Of a stretch of DNA of 64,000 bases, positions 16,867 through 25,295 are shown piece by piece. The notes under the pieces were generated by a model. It was given only the letters and a program-made list of their open reading frames with translations, made no database searches and was not told the DNA's origin. Position 1 is the first letter of the stretch. The number at the start of each line of letters is the position of its first letter. The stretch lies in contig NZ_VBSL01000004.1 of NCBI RefSeq assembly GCF_006149005.1, forward strand, positions 310,001 to 374,000, given 5' to 3'. A program made the translations under genes and the position numbers. This stretch comes from Larkinella sp. C7 (GTDB lineage: Bacteria > Bacteroidota > Bacteroidia > Cytophagales > Spirosomataceae).

Positions 16867-17262
16867 TTAGTTCATGGCGATGTGACGTTCTGTAGTCACC
16901 GTTGGTGATGAGGTCTGCAACTTTACTTCTTTCACCTGTTTGGTATTGCCATCCGAAATTTCAACCTGATAAATACCATCCTGCAGTTGGTTCAGGTCAA
17001 AGCGAATGGCCGACGATTCGTGTCCTTTGCCCAATCTTTCAGAAGCCAGGATCTCACCGGTTTCGTTTTTCAGCGTAACATTGATTTTGGCATTTTTGTC
17101 CTTATTGACATTCACCCGAATTTTCGACGTGTTGACTACCGGATAAACGACTGATTGGTAGGTAGATTGCGTCTTGGCGGTTTCTTTGTGATCAGCTGCA
17201 AAGCTGGATGACGTCGTGGCAATGGTTAAAGCGAGGAAAGCGGAAGCGATGAGTGATTTCAT
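16867..17262 (-). CDS. Small secreted protein resembling a stand-alone T9SS-type C-terminal domain
   Basis: A 131-residue protein with signal peptide MKSLIASAFLALTIATTSSS (cleavage near FAA). The mature part reads like the beta-sandwich of type IX sorting domains or DUF3244: VYPVVNTSKIRVNVNKD, VTLKNETGEILASE, FDLNQLQDGIYQVEISDG, then KQVKEVKLQ. In T9SS cargo such a domain sits at the C-terminus of a large protein; here it is alone and ends with a further ~13 residues (SPTVTTERHIAMN). It could be a periplasmic or extracellular beta-sandwich protein of unknown role. Coding status is supported by the signal peptide and a shared terminator. Confidence 0.75.
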   Translation of the reverse strand: MKSLIASAFLALTIATTSSSFAADHKETAKTQSTYQSVVYPVVNTSKIRVNVNKDKNAKINVTLKNETGEILASERLGKGHESSAIRFDLNQLQDGIYQVEISDGNTKQVKEVKLQTSSPTVTTERHIAMN

Positions 17263-17476
17263 GGTATTTGTTGTTTTTGTGTTGTGTTTCGTATCGGTTG
17301 TTTTCTGCGGCAGCTTGTGATTCGCCGTTTCGATGGGTCAAAACAACGGCGAAAATCGCTACCTTGCTATGCATAGTACTCCGGCGGTAAAACGGATCGA
17401 TGAATGGTTTGCTGGAGGGATGAATAATTAATCGGCGCGAACTGTGTATCTTTAAAAACCCATCAAAATACCCTTT

Positions 17477-19045
17477 ATGAGAACACCAATCCACTTCATC
17501 GGCCTTTTGCTGGTCAGTTTCCTGAGTGTAAAACCGGCTTTCGCGCAGGTCATCACCGCGCCCCAAATCGATCAACTGGTTGAAAATACACTGAAAACCT
17601 TCGAGGTGCCGGGCATTGCCGTCGCCATAGTAAAAGATGGAAAGGTAATTCATTCAAAAGGCTACGGCGTCCGGTCCATGCATTCCACACAGAAGGTCGA
17701 TGCCAATACATTATTCGGCATTGCTTCCAACAGCAAGGCGTTTACGGCGGCAACGCTCGGCATTCTGGTCGATGAGGGCAAACTGAGCTGGGACGACAAG
17801 GTGATCGACTACATCCCGGAGTTCCGGCTCTACAATGCGTACGTTACCGAGGATTTTACGATTCGCGATTTACTGACCCACCGGAGTGGCCTCGGTCTCG
17901 GCGCCGGGGATTTGATGTTCTTTCCCGATTCCAGCGATTTTCAGTTGAAAGACGTGATTCATAACCTGCGGTATCTGAAACAGACGTCCGGTTTTCGGAC
18001 CAAATACGATTATGACAATCTCCTGTATATGGTGGCGGGTGAGGTGGTGAAGCGGGCGTCGGGCCTGAGCTGGGAGGAATTTGTGGAAACCCGGATCATG
18101 AAACCGCTCCAGATGGAGAACAGCGCAGCGTCGTTTTCCCGGCTCAAAAATAAATCGAATGTCATCGACGCCCACGCCGTGATCGAGGGCAAACTGCGGA
18201 CGGTCAGGCGCGGTCGGCTGGACGTCGGGAATTCGGCGGGCGGCATCAACAGCAGCATCAACGACCTGAGCAAATGGGTGATCATGCAACTCAATGGCGG
18301 AAAATACGGCGACGGTTTGAGCAAAACCCTGTTCAGCCCGAAGGTGCAGGACGACATGTGGTCGCCCCAAACCATTATTCCGGTGCGCAATCCCGGACCC
18401 TACAACACCCATTTCAGTTCCTACGGTTTGGGCTGGCGACTGAATGATGCCAAGGGCTACAAGCAGATTTCGCACACCGGCGGTTTGCCCGGTATGGTGA
18501 CGCAGGTGATGCTAATACCGGAACTAAAACTGGGCATCATCGTGCTGACCAACCAGCAATCCGGGGCGGCTTTCACGGCCATTACCAACCAGATTCTGGA
18601 CAGTTATTTCGGAATCACCGGCACCGATCGGGTGAAGGAATACAGCGACCGGCTGCGCGAAAATACCGCCAGTGCCGACAAAGTAACCGACGAGGTTTGG
18701 AAAACCGTTGCGGCTGAAAAGGAGAGTACCGCGTCAAAACCGCCGATTCATTTTTACACCGGCACCTATCACGACAAGTGGCTGGGTGACGTTTCCATTG
18801 TGCCGGATAACCTGAGACTCCTGTTTGTCTCAAAGCGGTCTCCGCGATTAACCGGCGAACTGTTCCATTATAAAGGCAATACGTTCGTGGTCAAATGGAA
18901 CGACCGGAGTCTGGAAGCGGATGCGTTTGTGATGTTTGGTCTGGATTATGAAGGAAAACCGGTTTCGATGAAAATGAAAGCCATTTCGCCCTTAACAGAT
19001 TTTAGCTACGACTTCCACGACCTGGATTTTACGAAAAAGAAGTAA
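17477..19045 (+). CDS. Serine hydrolase, class C beta-lactamase/penicillin-binding protein-like
   Basis: A 522-residue exported protein (signal MRTPIHFIGLLLVSFLSVKP, cleavage after AFAQ). The catalytic domain has SNSK at residues 84-87 (S-x-x-K nucleophile), YDN at 179-181 (Y-x-N) and HTGG in KQISHTGGLPGM (the K/H-T-G triad). A C-terminal DUF3471-like beta domain begins around residue 420 (STASKPPIHFYTGTYHDKWL). This architecture is common in Bacteroidota and covers D-aminopeptidases, esterases and peptidases; beta-lactamase activity should not be assumed. TATCTTTA at 17447-17454 is a reasonable match to the Bacteroidota -7 element TAnnTTTG. Confidence 0.92.
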   Translation: MRTPIHFIGLLLVSFLSVKPAFAQVITAPQIDQLVENTLKTFEVPGIAVAIVKDGKVIHSKGYGVRSMHSTQKVDANTLFGIASNSKAFTAATLGILVDEGKLSWDDKVIDYIPEFRLYNAYVTEDFTIRDLLTHRSGLGLGAGDLMFFPDSSDFQLKDVIHNLRYLKQTSGFRTKYDYDNLLYMVAGEVVKRASGLSWEEFVETRIMKPLQMENSAASFSRLKNKSNVIDAHAVIEGKLRTVRRGRLDVGNSAGGINSSINDLSKWVIMQLNGGKYGDGLSKTLFSPKVQDDMWSPQTIIPVRNPGPYNTHFSSYGLGWRLNDAKGYKQISHTGGLPGMVTQVMLIPELKLGIIVLTNQQSGAAFTAITNQILDSYFGITGTDRVKEYSDRLRENTASADKVTDEVWKTVAAEKESTASKPPIHFYTGTYHDKWLGDVSIVPDNLRLLFVSKRSPRLTGELFHYKGNTFVVKWNDRSLEADAFVMFGLDYEGKPVSMKMKAISPLTDFSYDFHDLDFTKKK

Positions 19046-19046
19046 A

Positions 19047-19111
19047 GACAAGAGAGGTGAGACAAGAGTATAGAGAGACGGTTTTTATTCTCTTGTCTCA
19101 CCTCTCTTGTC
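19047..19111. terminator. 22-bp perfect hairpin between convergent genes, word-repeat arms
   Basis: Arms 19047-19068 and 19090-19111 are exact reverse complements with a 21-nt loop. Each arm holds the word GACAAGAG twice. It starts just after the serine hydrolase stop and ends 10 bp before the helicase stop, which fits a bidirectional terminator. There is no clear T-run following the stem on the plus side. Confidence 0.75.
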
Positions 19112-19120
19112 TTGTCAAAA

Positions 19121-20443
19121 CTACCTCGCCACTTCAATCTTATACTTTTTCCCTTTCATTTTTTCGTCCTTGATCTTCGCCAGCAACTCCTTGACTTTGG
19201 ACTTTCGGACGGCTGCGAAGGAGATGAAGTCTTTCACTTCGATCAGGCCCAGATCGCCTTTTTCGAGTCCGCCTTTTTGGGAGAAAAAACCGACAATGTC
19301 GATTTTGTTGAGTTTATTTTTCTTGCCGCCACTGACGTAAATCGTCTGGAATTGGGGGGGATTGGGCAGTGGCTGGTTGGCCGGAATAACAAACTCATCG
19401 AGCGATTCGGGCAGATAGCGGGGTCGTTCTTCATTCCGGTGCAGCAGAATGTAGGCGGTTCCTGAAGCGTGCATCCGGGCCGTCCGGCCGTTACGGTGCA
19501 GAAACTCGTGTTCGTGCAGCGGCAGGTGGTAGTGAATGACGAATTTCATCTCGGGAATGTCCAGTCCCCGGGCGGCCAGGTCGGTCGTAATGAGGTAACT
19601 GACACTGCCGTTGCGAAACTGGATCAGGGCGCGTTCGCGGTCGTCCTGCTCCATGCCGCCGTGGTAGAACGTCGAAACAATGCCCATTTCGTTCAGGATG
19701 GCACTGGTGCGCTCGGCGGCATCGCGGTGGTTACAAAAGATCAAAGCCGCTTCCGAATCCAGTGCGCAGAGCAAGCGAAACAGCGTATCGACTTTGTCTT
19801 TTTCTTCCGAAATAACAATTTTGGTCGTCAGGCTTTTGTCGCGGTCATCGTCGGGAATAAAATCGAGTTTGACCGGAGAACGCACACCCGTAAACTCCGG
19901 AATGGATATGCCTGACGTGGCCGAAACCAGCACCCGCTTTTGAAGATTCCGCAAGCCGCCGATGATGTAGGACATCTGGTCGTGAAAACCGAGTTCCAGC
20001 GACTTGTCGAATTCATCCAGCACCAGCGTATGAATGCCGTCGAGGTCGACCGTTTTGCGGTCGATGTGGTCGGCAATGCGGCCCGGTGTTCCAATCAATA
20101 CGGCGGGTGGCGTACTCAGATTCTGAATTTCGGTCGCCATCGGATGCCCGCCGTAGCAGACGTTGACTTTGAAACCCGTCCCCATTTTTTTCCAGACCTG
20201 CTCAATCTGCAACGCCAGTTCGCGCGAAGGTGCCAGAATCAGACATTGGACTGTTTTTTGCTCCGGTTTAAGAAGTTGCAGAATTGGTAACAAAAAAGCG
20301 AGGGTCTTCCCGGAACCGGTCGGCGCCAGCAACAAAACCGCTTTCTCGGCCACAACCGCTTCCCGGGCTTCCCGCTGCATGGGGTTAAAGGCTTCAATTC
20401 CCAGGTTCGAAAGCAGGGGAGCAAGGTCTAGATTGGTTTCCAT
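19121..20443 (-). CDS. DEAD-box-family RNA helicase with DbpA-type RNA-binding C-terminus
   Basis: A 440-residue helicase, starting at METNLDLAPL; the open frame extends 45 codons upstream but that part lacks helicase features. Motif I is APTGSGKT (40-47), Ia PSRELALQI, motif II DEFD (143-146) rather than DEAD, motif III SAT (174-176), motif VI HRNGRTAR. The C-terminus (about 372-440, NKIDIVGFFSQKGGLEKGDLG ... KKYKIEVAR) matches the DbpA RNA-binding domain that targets such helicases to 23S rRNA hairpin 92. Likely a ribosome-assembly ATP-dependent RNA helicase. The Ala to Phe change in motif II does not remove a catalytic acid. No operon partner. Confidence 0.9.
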   Translation of the reverse strand: METNLDLAPLLSNLGIEAFNPMQREAREAVVAEKAVLLLAPTGSGKTLAFLLPILQLLKPEQKTVQCLILAPSRELALQIEQVWKKMGTGFKVNVCYGGHPMATEIQNLSTPPAVLIGTPGRIADHIDRKTVDLDGIHTLVLDEFDKSLELGFHDQMSYIIGGLRNLQKRVLVSATSGISIPEFTGVRSPVKLDFIPDDDRDKSLTTKIVISEEKDKVDTLFRLLCALDSEAALIFCNHRDAAERTSAILNEMGIVSTFYHGGMEQDDRERALIQFRNGSVSYLITTDLAARGLDIPEMKFVIHYHLPLHEHEFLHRNGRTARMHASGTAYILLHRNEERPRYLPESLDEFVIPANQPLPNPPQFQTIYVSGGKKNKLNKIDIVGFFSQKGGLEKGDLGLIEVKDFISFAAVRKSKVKELLAKIKDEKMKGKKYKIEVAR

Positions 20444-20636
20444 CCTGCAAAAGTAACGGATTTTAACCGACCCCAACGATCTGCCCGGAATAAGCTGGGG
20501 TTTGGGCGGTTTTCGGTCGGGGAAAGTATTTTTCAGAAATCGACAATCCCCGGCAGCAATGCGGAGAATCTTGTTCATTTTTGTGGTTTAACCCATTCTA
20601 TTTTTTCAGAAACCGCCATGAGCGGACGACATTTTT

Positions 20637-21032
20637 ATGAAAGAACAATCACGCAGAGCCTTTGTCAAAAGCAGTGTCGGGGCCGGACTCGGTCTGGGTT
20701 TATCAGGCAGCGCACCGAAAGAGCTGTTTGTCCATCACGTTTATTTTTACCTGAAAAATCCGGGCAGCGAGGCCGATAAAGCCAAATTAATGGAAGGGTT
20801 GAATAAACTGGCTAAAGTGCCGACCATCAAACTGGTACACATCGGCACGCCCGCACCCACCACCCGTTCCGTGATCGAACGCTCGTATGCCGTGTCGTGG
20901 CTGTGCTTTTTCGATAACCTGATGGATGAAGAGATTTACCAGACGCACCCCATTCACCTGAAATTCGTGGAGGACTATTCGGCCCTGTGGGAAAAAGTGA
21001 TCGTCTATGATTCCGTTGGCCCGAAGCGGTAA
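20637..21032 (+). CDS. Dabb-family (stress-responsive alpha/beta barrel) protein with export signal
   Basis: A 131-residue protein. The N-terminus MKEQSRRAFVKSSVGAGLGL is a short twin-arginine-like signal (SRRAFVK), followed by the Dabb ferredoxin-like domain: FVHHVYFYLKNPGSEADKAK, HIGTPAPTTRSVIERSYAVSW and HPIHLKFVEDYSALWEKVIVYD. Dabb proteins form dimeric alpha/beta barrels; many are uncharacterised, some are polyketide or terpenoid cyclases. An exported version suggests periplasmic action. The gene stands alone, followed by a nested palindromic repeat. Confidence 0.85.
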   Translation: MKEQSRRAFVKSSVGAGLGLGLSGSAPKELFVHHVYFYLKNPGSEADKAKLMEGLNKLAKVPTIKLVHIGTPAPTTRSVIERSYAVSWLCFFDNLMDEEIYQTHPIHLKFVEDYSALWEKVIVYDSVGPKR

Positions 21033-21080
21033 ACCAATTTCGACAATGGAATTAGGTTCATTTCGATATACAAGCCACTT

Positions 21081-21289
21081 ATCCCGGAGGGATCTAACAG
21101 CGAAGCGTCGCCGGGCTGCCGGAGCGGTAGAATACAATGCAATATCAGGCTTACGTGCCGATAGGTACGCAACCCCATTTTCCCTGTGAATCATTGCGTA
21201 CCTATCGGCACGCGGAACGGATTAATCGGGATCCTATCTACCGCTCCGGCGGCCCGGCGACGCTTCGCTGTTTAACCCCTACGGGGGTA
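21081..21289. repeat. Nested palindromic repeat element B
   Basis: This occupies most of the 310-bp gap after the Dabb gene. Outer arms are 21095-21131 and 21237-21274, nearly exact reverse complements over about 37 bp (TAACAGCGAAGCGTCGCCGG...). Each outer arm is flanked by its own mini-hairpin (ATCCC/GGGAT on the left, CCCC/GGGG on the right). Inner inverted pair: 21153-21170 and 21196-21213 (core GTGCCGATAGGTACGC). The edge words and layout match element A at 14888-15123, while the core sequences differ. The whole could fold as a long cruciform. No ORF. Confidence 0.78.
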
Positions 21290-21341
21290 AATAACCATAA
21301 CCCTTTCTCCCTCATAAATAACCATAACCCTTTCTCCCTCA
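21288..21341 (+). repeat. 27-bp perfect tandem duplication
   Basis: The 27-bp unit (begins TAAATAACCATAACCC) occurs exactly twice, at 21288-21314 and 21315-21341, directly after repeat element B and directly before the ATG at 21343. It would lie in the promoter or leader of the acetolactate decarboxylase-like gene. Confidence 0.9.
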
Positions 21342-21342
21342 A

Positions 21343-22165
21343 ATGACTATTTACTCAACCGCTGCGGCTAAAAACAACGTTCTGACCATTCTGCTTGGTG
21401 GTTTTTTTTTTAATGCAGGGCTGCACCCAACAACAACCCGCCGAAACCGCCAGGACGAATCCGGCAACTGATTTTATGTACCAGTATTCCATCATCGATG
21501 CCCTGCTCGCCGGGGTCTTCGACGGCAATCTGACGCTGGGGCAACTGAAAACCAAAGGCGATTTCGGGATTGGAACCTTCAACCGGGTAGACGGCGAACT
21601 GATTGTGCATCAGGGTACGGTGTACAAAGTAAGTGCCGACGGCAGCATTCATGAAATGCCGGACACCGACAGCACGTCGATTGCGTTTGTGAAGTTTTTT
21701 AAAGCGGATTCCACCTTTACCATCCAGGGGACAGCCACGCTCGACCAGATCGAAAAAGACCTGATGGCAGCTTTGCCCGCCAACGAGCTATACGCCATCC
21801 GGATGAAAGGTGACTTCCCGAAACTGACGGCCCGCGCCCCCGGTGCCGCCAAAAAACCGTATCCGTCGCTGAAAGACCACCTTGCCAAAGAACAATACCT
21901 TTTCAACCTCACCAACACGCGGGGGGTGGTGATCGGCTTTCTGTTGCCGGGCTATCTGGCGAAGGTCAACGTCCCCGGTTTTCACTTTCACTACCTGACC
22001 GACGACCACAAAGCCGGTGGTCACATCTTCGATTTTACCGCGAACAACCTCACCGTCGAGATTGATAAAATTCAGGGATACAGCGTGGAACTGAATACCA
22101 ATGCCGACTTCGACAAAGTCAGTCTGGACAAAGACCGCCAGGAGGAGCTGAAGAAGATTGAGTAG
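21343..22165 (+). CDS. Acetolactate decarboxylase-like lipoprotein, signal region interrupted by a T10 tract
   Basis: The catalytic body (frame of 21395-22165) is acetolactate decarboxylase: YQYSIIDALLAGVFDG, GDFGIGTFNRVDGELI and PGFHFHYLTDDHKAGGH, including the His-x-His ... His zinc ligands. The enzyme converts acetolactate to acetoin. An ATG at 21343 opens a different frame, which meets the body frame only if the T10 run (21402-21411) loses one T. The joined N-terminus would read KNNVLTILLGGFFLMQGC, a proper lipoprotein signal with lipobox Cys, as in the paralog at 61489-62271. As given, only TTG 21395 or ATG 21413 could start the body, and neither gives a full signal. Possibilities: phase-variable tract, real frameshift, or sequence error. 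Confidence 0.8.
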
Positions 22166-22324
22166 CTGGTTTGGAGTTTGGGGCCACGCAACGGCTTTAT
22201 ATTCTGTAATTCTCCATAAAATATATGGCAATCATTATAAATGATAAAATTATATTTTGTAACTGATTTGTAGAACGAGAAAATTAGCTTATTTCGTCTT
22301 ACCAACGAACTAATCCGATTTCCT

Positions 22325-25132
22325 ATGAGAAGACATTTTTTACAAGGTTTATTCTTCTTACTCGTTCTGAGCCAGACCGCTGTTCAGGCCCAGACGATTC
22401 CCTCACCCAAAGAACATTTCGGTTTCAACATCGGTGACGACTACCAACTCGCCACCTACACCCAAACCGAAGCCTATTTCAAAAAACTCGCGGCTTCGGA
22501 CCGTACCAAACTGGTCGATATCGGGATGACGGAAGAGGGTCGTCACCAGTACATGATCATCGTGTCGTCACCCGAAAACCTCAAAAAACTCGACCGCTAC
22601 AAGGAAATTTCCACCAAACTGGCCCGCGCCGAAGGCATCAGCGATGAGCAGGCCCGTGCGATGGCCGCCGAAGGAAAAGCCGTGGTCTGGATTGATGGCG
22701 GCCTGCATGCCACCGAAACCGTCGGCACCATGCAACTGATCGAAACCGCCTGGCAGCTGGTGAGCCGCAAAGACCCCGAAACGCTGCGGATTCTGGATAA
22801 CGTGGTGATTCTGCTCACCCACGCCAATCCCGACGGGCAGGAACTGGTCAGTAGCTGGTACATGCGTGAACCCAAACCGGAAAAGCGTTTGCTGGAAAAT
22901 GTGCCGCGTCTGTATCAGAAATACGCGGGTCACGACAACAACCGCGACTTTTTCATCATGAACATGAAAGAGTCGCAAAATATTGGCCGTCAGTTGTTTA
23001 TCGAATGGTTGCCGCAAATTATGTACAACCACCACCAGCGCGGCCCGGCGGGTTCGGTACTGGCGGGACCGCCGTATCGCGATCCGTTCAATTACGTGTT
23101 CGAGCCGCTGATGATCACCGGAATCGATGCCCTCGGCGCGGCCATGATCAACCGGCTGAATTCCGAAAACAAACCCGGTTTTACACGACTGGGCGGTTCG
23201 GTTTTCTCGACCTGGTACAACGGCGGGTTGCGCACCACGACGCACTTCCACAACATGATCGGTTTGCTGACGGAAATCATCGGCAACCCAACCCCGGAAG
23301 ATGTGCCGCTCGTTCCCAACCGGCTGATTCCCAACGGCAATACGCCGTTTCCGGTGACGCCCCAGAAATGGCATTTCAAACAGTCGATCGATTATTCGAT
23401 CTCGCTTAATTACGCCACGCTGGATTACGCGGCCCGTCACGGCGATCAGCTGCTGTACAACATTTATAAGATGGGCAAAAACGCCATCGAGCACGGCAGC
23501 ACCGATTACTGGACGCTTTCGCCCAAACGCGTCGATGCGATCAACCAGTTGCACCAGGCGGATTTGAAAAAAGCCGCTCCGGGAGCCGCCAGTGCCACAA
23601 CGCCCGACCAATACGGTTTGCTGCCCCGTGGCGGTGGAATTCCGGTGAAATATTTCGATGCGGTTTTGAAAGATCCGGCCCTGCGGGACCCGCGCGGCTT
23701 TATTATTTCGGCCGATCAGCCGGATTTTGCCACGGCGGTCAAGTTTGTCAATGCCCTCATCAAAACCGGGATTCAGATTCAGGAAGCCACGGCTGATTTT
23801 ACGGTGGCAGGCAGGAAATACCCGGCGGGTTCGTACGTCGTGAAAACCGATCAGGCGTTCCGACCCCACGTATTGGACATGTTCGAACCGCAGGATCACC
23901 CGAACGATTTTCAGTATCCCGGTGGCCCGCCGGTTCGTCCGTACGATGCCGCTGGTTGGACTTTGGCGTTCCAGATGGGTGTCAAAGTAGACCGGATTCT
24001 GGAAGGGTTCGACGGGCCGTTCAAAAAGCTGCCGTATGGCGAATTGCAGTCGCCGAAAGGAAAAATCGATGCAACGGCTGCGGCTGGCTACGCGCTGAGC
24101 GCGCAGGCCAATAACACCTTCATTGCGGTCAATGATTTGCTGAAATCGGGTGTTGAGGTGTTCCGGTTACCAACCGGTGTTAGCGGAAAATCGTCGCTCG
24201 GCGCGGGCACGTTCTTTGTTCCGGCTTCAGCCAAAGCGAAGTCAATTCTGGACAAATCGGCCAAAGAATTGGGGCTGGAAGTTGTTGGCGTGGCCAAACG
24301 GCCGACGGGCGCACTGGTCAAAGTGGCCCCGATGCGGATTGCCCTGTGGGATGCCTACGGCGGGTCAATGCCGTCGGGCTGGGTGCGCTGGATCATGGAA
24401 CAATACCATTTTCCGATGCAGGTGGTGTATTCGCAGGACATCGACGCGGGTGATCTGAAGAAGAAATACGATGTGATCGTGTTCGTAACCCGCGCCATTC
24501 CGTCGACAGGACCGGGTGGTGCTTCTCAGGGTGGCGGTGGCGGTTATGCCAGCCGCGAACCGAAAGCCGAAGAATTGCCCGCCGAATTCCGGCCGTGGCT
24601 GGGCAAGATTACCGCCGAAAAATCGATTCCGGAACTTCGGAAATTTCTGGAAGCGGGCGGCAATGTCGTCACCATCGGCAGCAGCACCAACCTCGCCTAT
24701 CACCTGGGTTTGCCGGTGAAAAATGCGCTGGTCGAAATGACCAACGCGGGTCAGGAACGGCCCTTGTCGAACGAAAAATACTACATTCCCGGCAGCATTC
24801 TCCGGATCGATCTGGACTCGACCCAGCAGGCAACCTGGGGCATGGCGAAGCAAACCGATGTGTATTTCGACGCCAGCCCGGTTTTCAAAATCTCGCCGGA
24901 TGCCGTGGCGAAAGGGACCGTAAAACCGCTGGCGTGGTTCTCGACCGACAAACCGCTGCGGAGTGGCTGGGCCTGGGGTCAGGCCTATTTACAGGATGGT
25001 GTCGCGGCTTTCATGGCTCCCGTCGGTTCCGGCAAACTCTACGCCTTTGGACCGGAAATTACCTTCCGCGCCCAGGCGCAGGGAACGTTCAAGCTGCTGT
25101 TTAACCAGTTGTATTCGACGGCGATGCCGTAA
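22325..25132 (+). CDS. Exported M14-family zinc carboxypeptidase-like protein
   Basis: A 935-residue protein with signal MRRHFLQGLFFLLVLSQTAV (cleavage after QAQ). The N-terminal half is an M14 peptidase: His128 and Glu131 in GGLHATETVG give the H-x-x-E zinc motif; THANPDGQEL, GHDNNRDFF and MYNHHQRGPAG provide the further ligand and substrate residues. The C-terminal half (about 430-935) holds an extra region with a glutamine-amidotransferase-like flavour (IALWDAYGGSMPSGW ... FRPWLGKITAEKS) seen in many Bacteroidota M14 homologs. It likely cleaves peptides in the periplasm or outside the cell. Monocistronic, followed by a clear terminator. Confidence 0.9.
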   Translation: MRRHFLQGLFFLLVLSQTAVQAQTIPSPKEHFGFNIGDDYQLATYTQTEAYFKKLAASDRTKLVDIGMTEEGRHQYMIIVSSPENLKKLDRYKEISTKLARAEGISDEQARAMAAEGKAVVWIDGGLHATETVGTMQLIETAWQLVSRKDPETLRILDNVVILLTHANPDGQELVSSWYMREPKPEKRLLENVPRLYQKYAGHDNNRDFFIMNMKESQNIGRQLFIEWLPQIMYNHHQRGPAGSVLAGPPYRDPFNYVFEPLMITGIDALGAAMINRLNSENKPGFTRLGGSVFSTWYNGGLRTTTHFHNMIGLLTEIIGNPTPEDVPLVPNRLIPNGNTPFPVTPQKWHFKQSIDYSISLNYATLDYAARHGDQLLYNIYKMGKNAIEHGSTDYWTLSPKRVDAINQLHQADLKKAAPGAASATTPDQYGLLPRGGGIPVKYFDAVLKDPALRDPRGFIISADQPDFATAVKFVNALIKTGIQIQEATADFTVAGRKYPAGSYVVKTDQAFRPHVLDMFEPQDHPNDFQYPGGPPVRPYDAAGWTLAFQMGVKVDRILEGFDGPFKKLPYGELQSPKGKIDATAAAGYALSAQANNTFIAVNDLLKSGVEVFRLPTGVSGKSSLGAGTFFVPASAKAKSILDKSAKELGLEVVGVAKRPTGALVKVAPMRIALWDAYGGSMPSGWVRWIMEQYHFPMQVVYSQDIDAGDLKKKYDVIVFVTRAIPSTGPGGASQGGGGGYASREPKAEELPAEFRPWLGKITAEKSIPELRKFLEAGGNVVTIGSSTNLAYHLGLPVKNALVEMTNAGQERPLSNEKYYIPGSILRIDLDSTQQATWGMAKQTDVYFDASPVFKISPDAVAKGTVKPLAWFSTDKPLRSGWAWGQAYLQDGVAAFMAPVGSGKLYAFGPEITFRAQAQGTFKLLFNQLYSTAMP

Positions 25133-25157
25133 CCGGGTTCGATATTGCGTGATTTCG

Positions 25158-25211
25158 CTGGCCGGGATTGGTGCTGCAAAAAGCAGCTCTGATCCCGGCC
25201 AGTTTTGTTTT
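25158..25211 (+). terminator. Intrinsic terminator after the M14 gene
   Basis: Arms 25158-25168 (CTGGCCGGGAT) and 25192-25202 pair perfectly, with an inner GCTGC/GCAGC stem, followed by TTTTGTTTT. A strong Rho-independent terminator for the peptidase gene. Confidence 0.9.
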
Positions 25212-25295
25212 AAGGGCCTGTTGATAAGGAATAGACAGGATGATTTTTGGTTTGTTATAATTTACATTTATTTTGCATTATAAAATTGATGTAAA

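Noticed and set aside
17477-19045. Calling the serine hydrolase a resistance beta-lactamase
   Set aside because: Motifs fit the broad class C-like superfamily, and the DUF3471-type tail is typical of peptidase/esterase-like members, so the narrower label is not supported.
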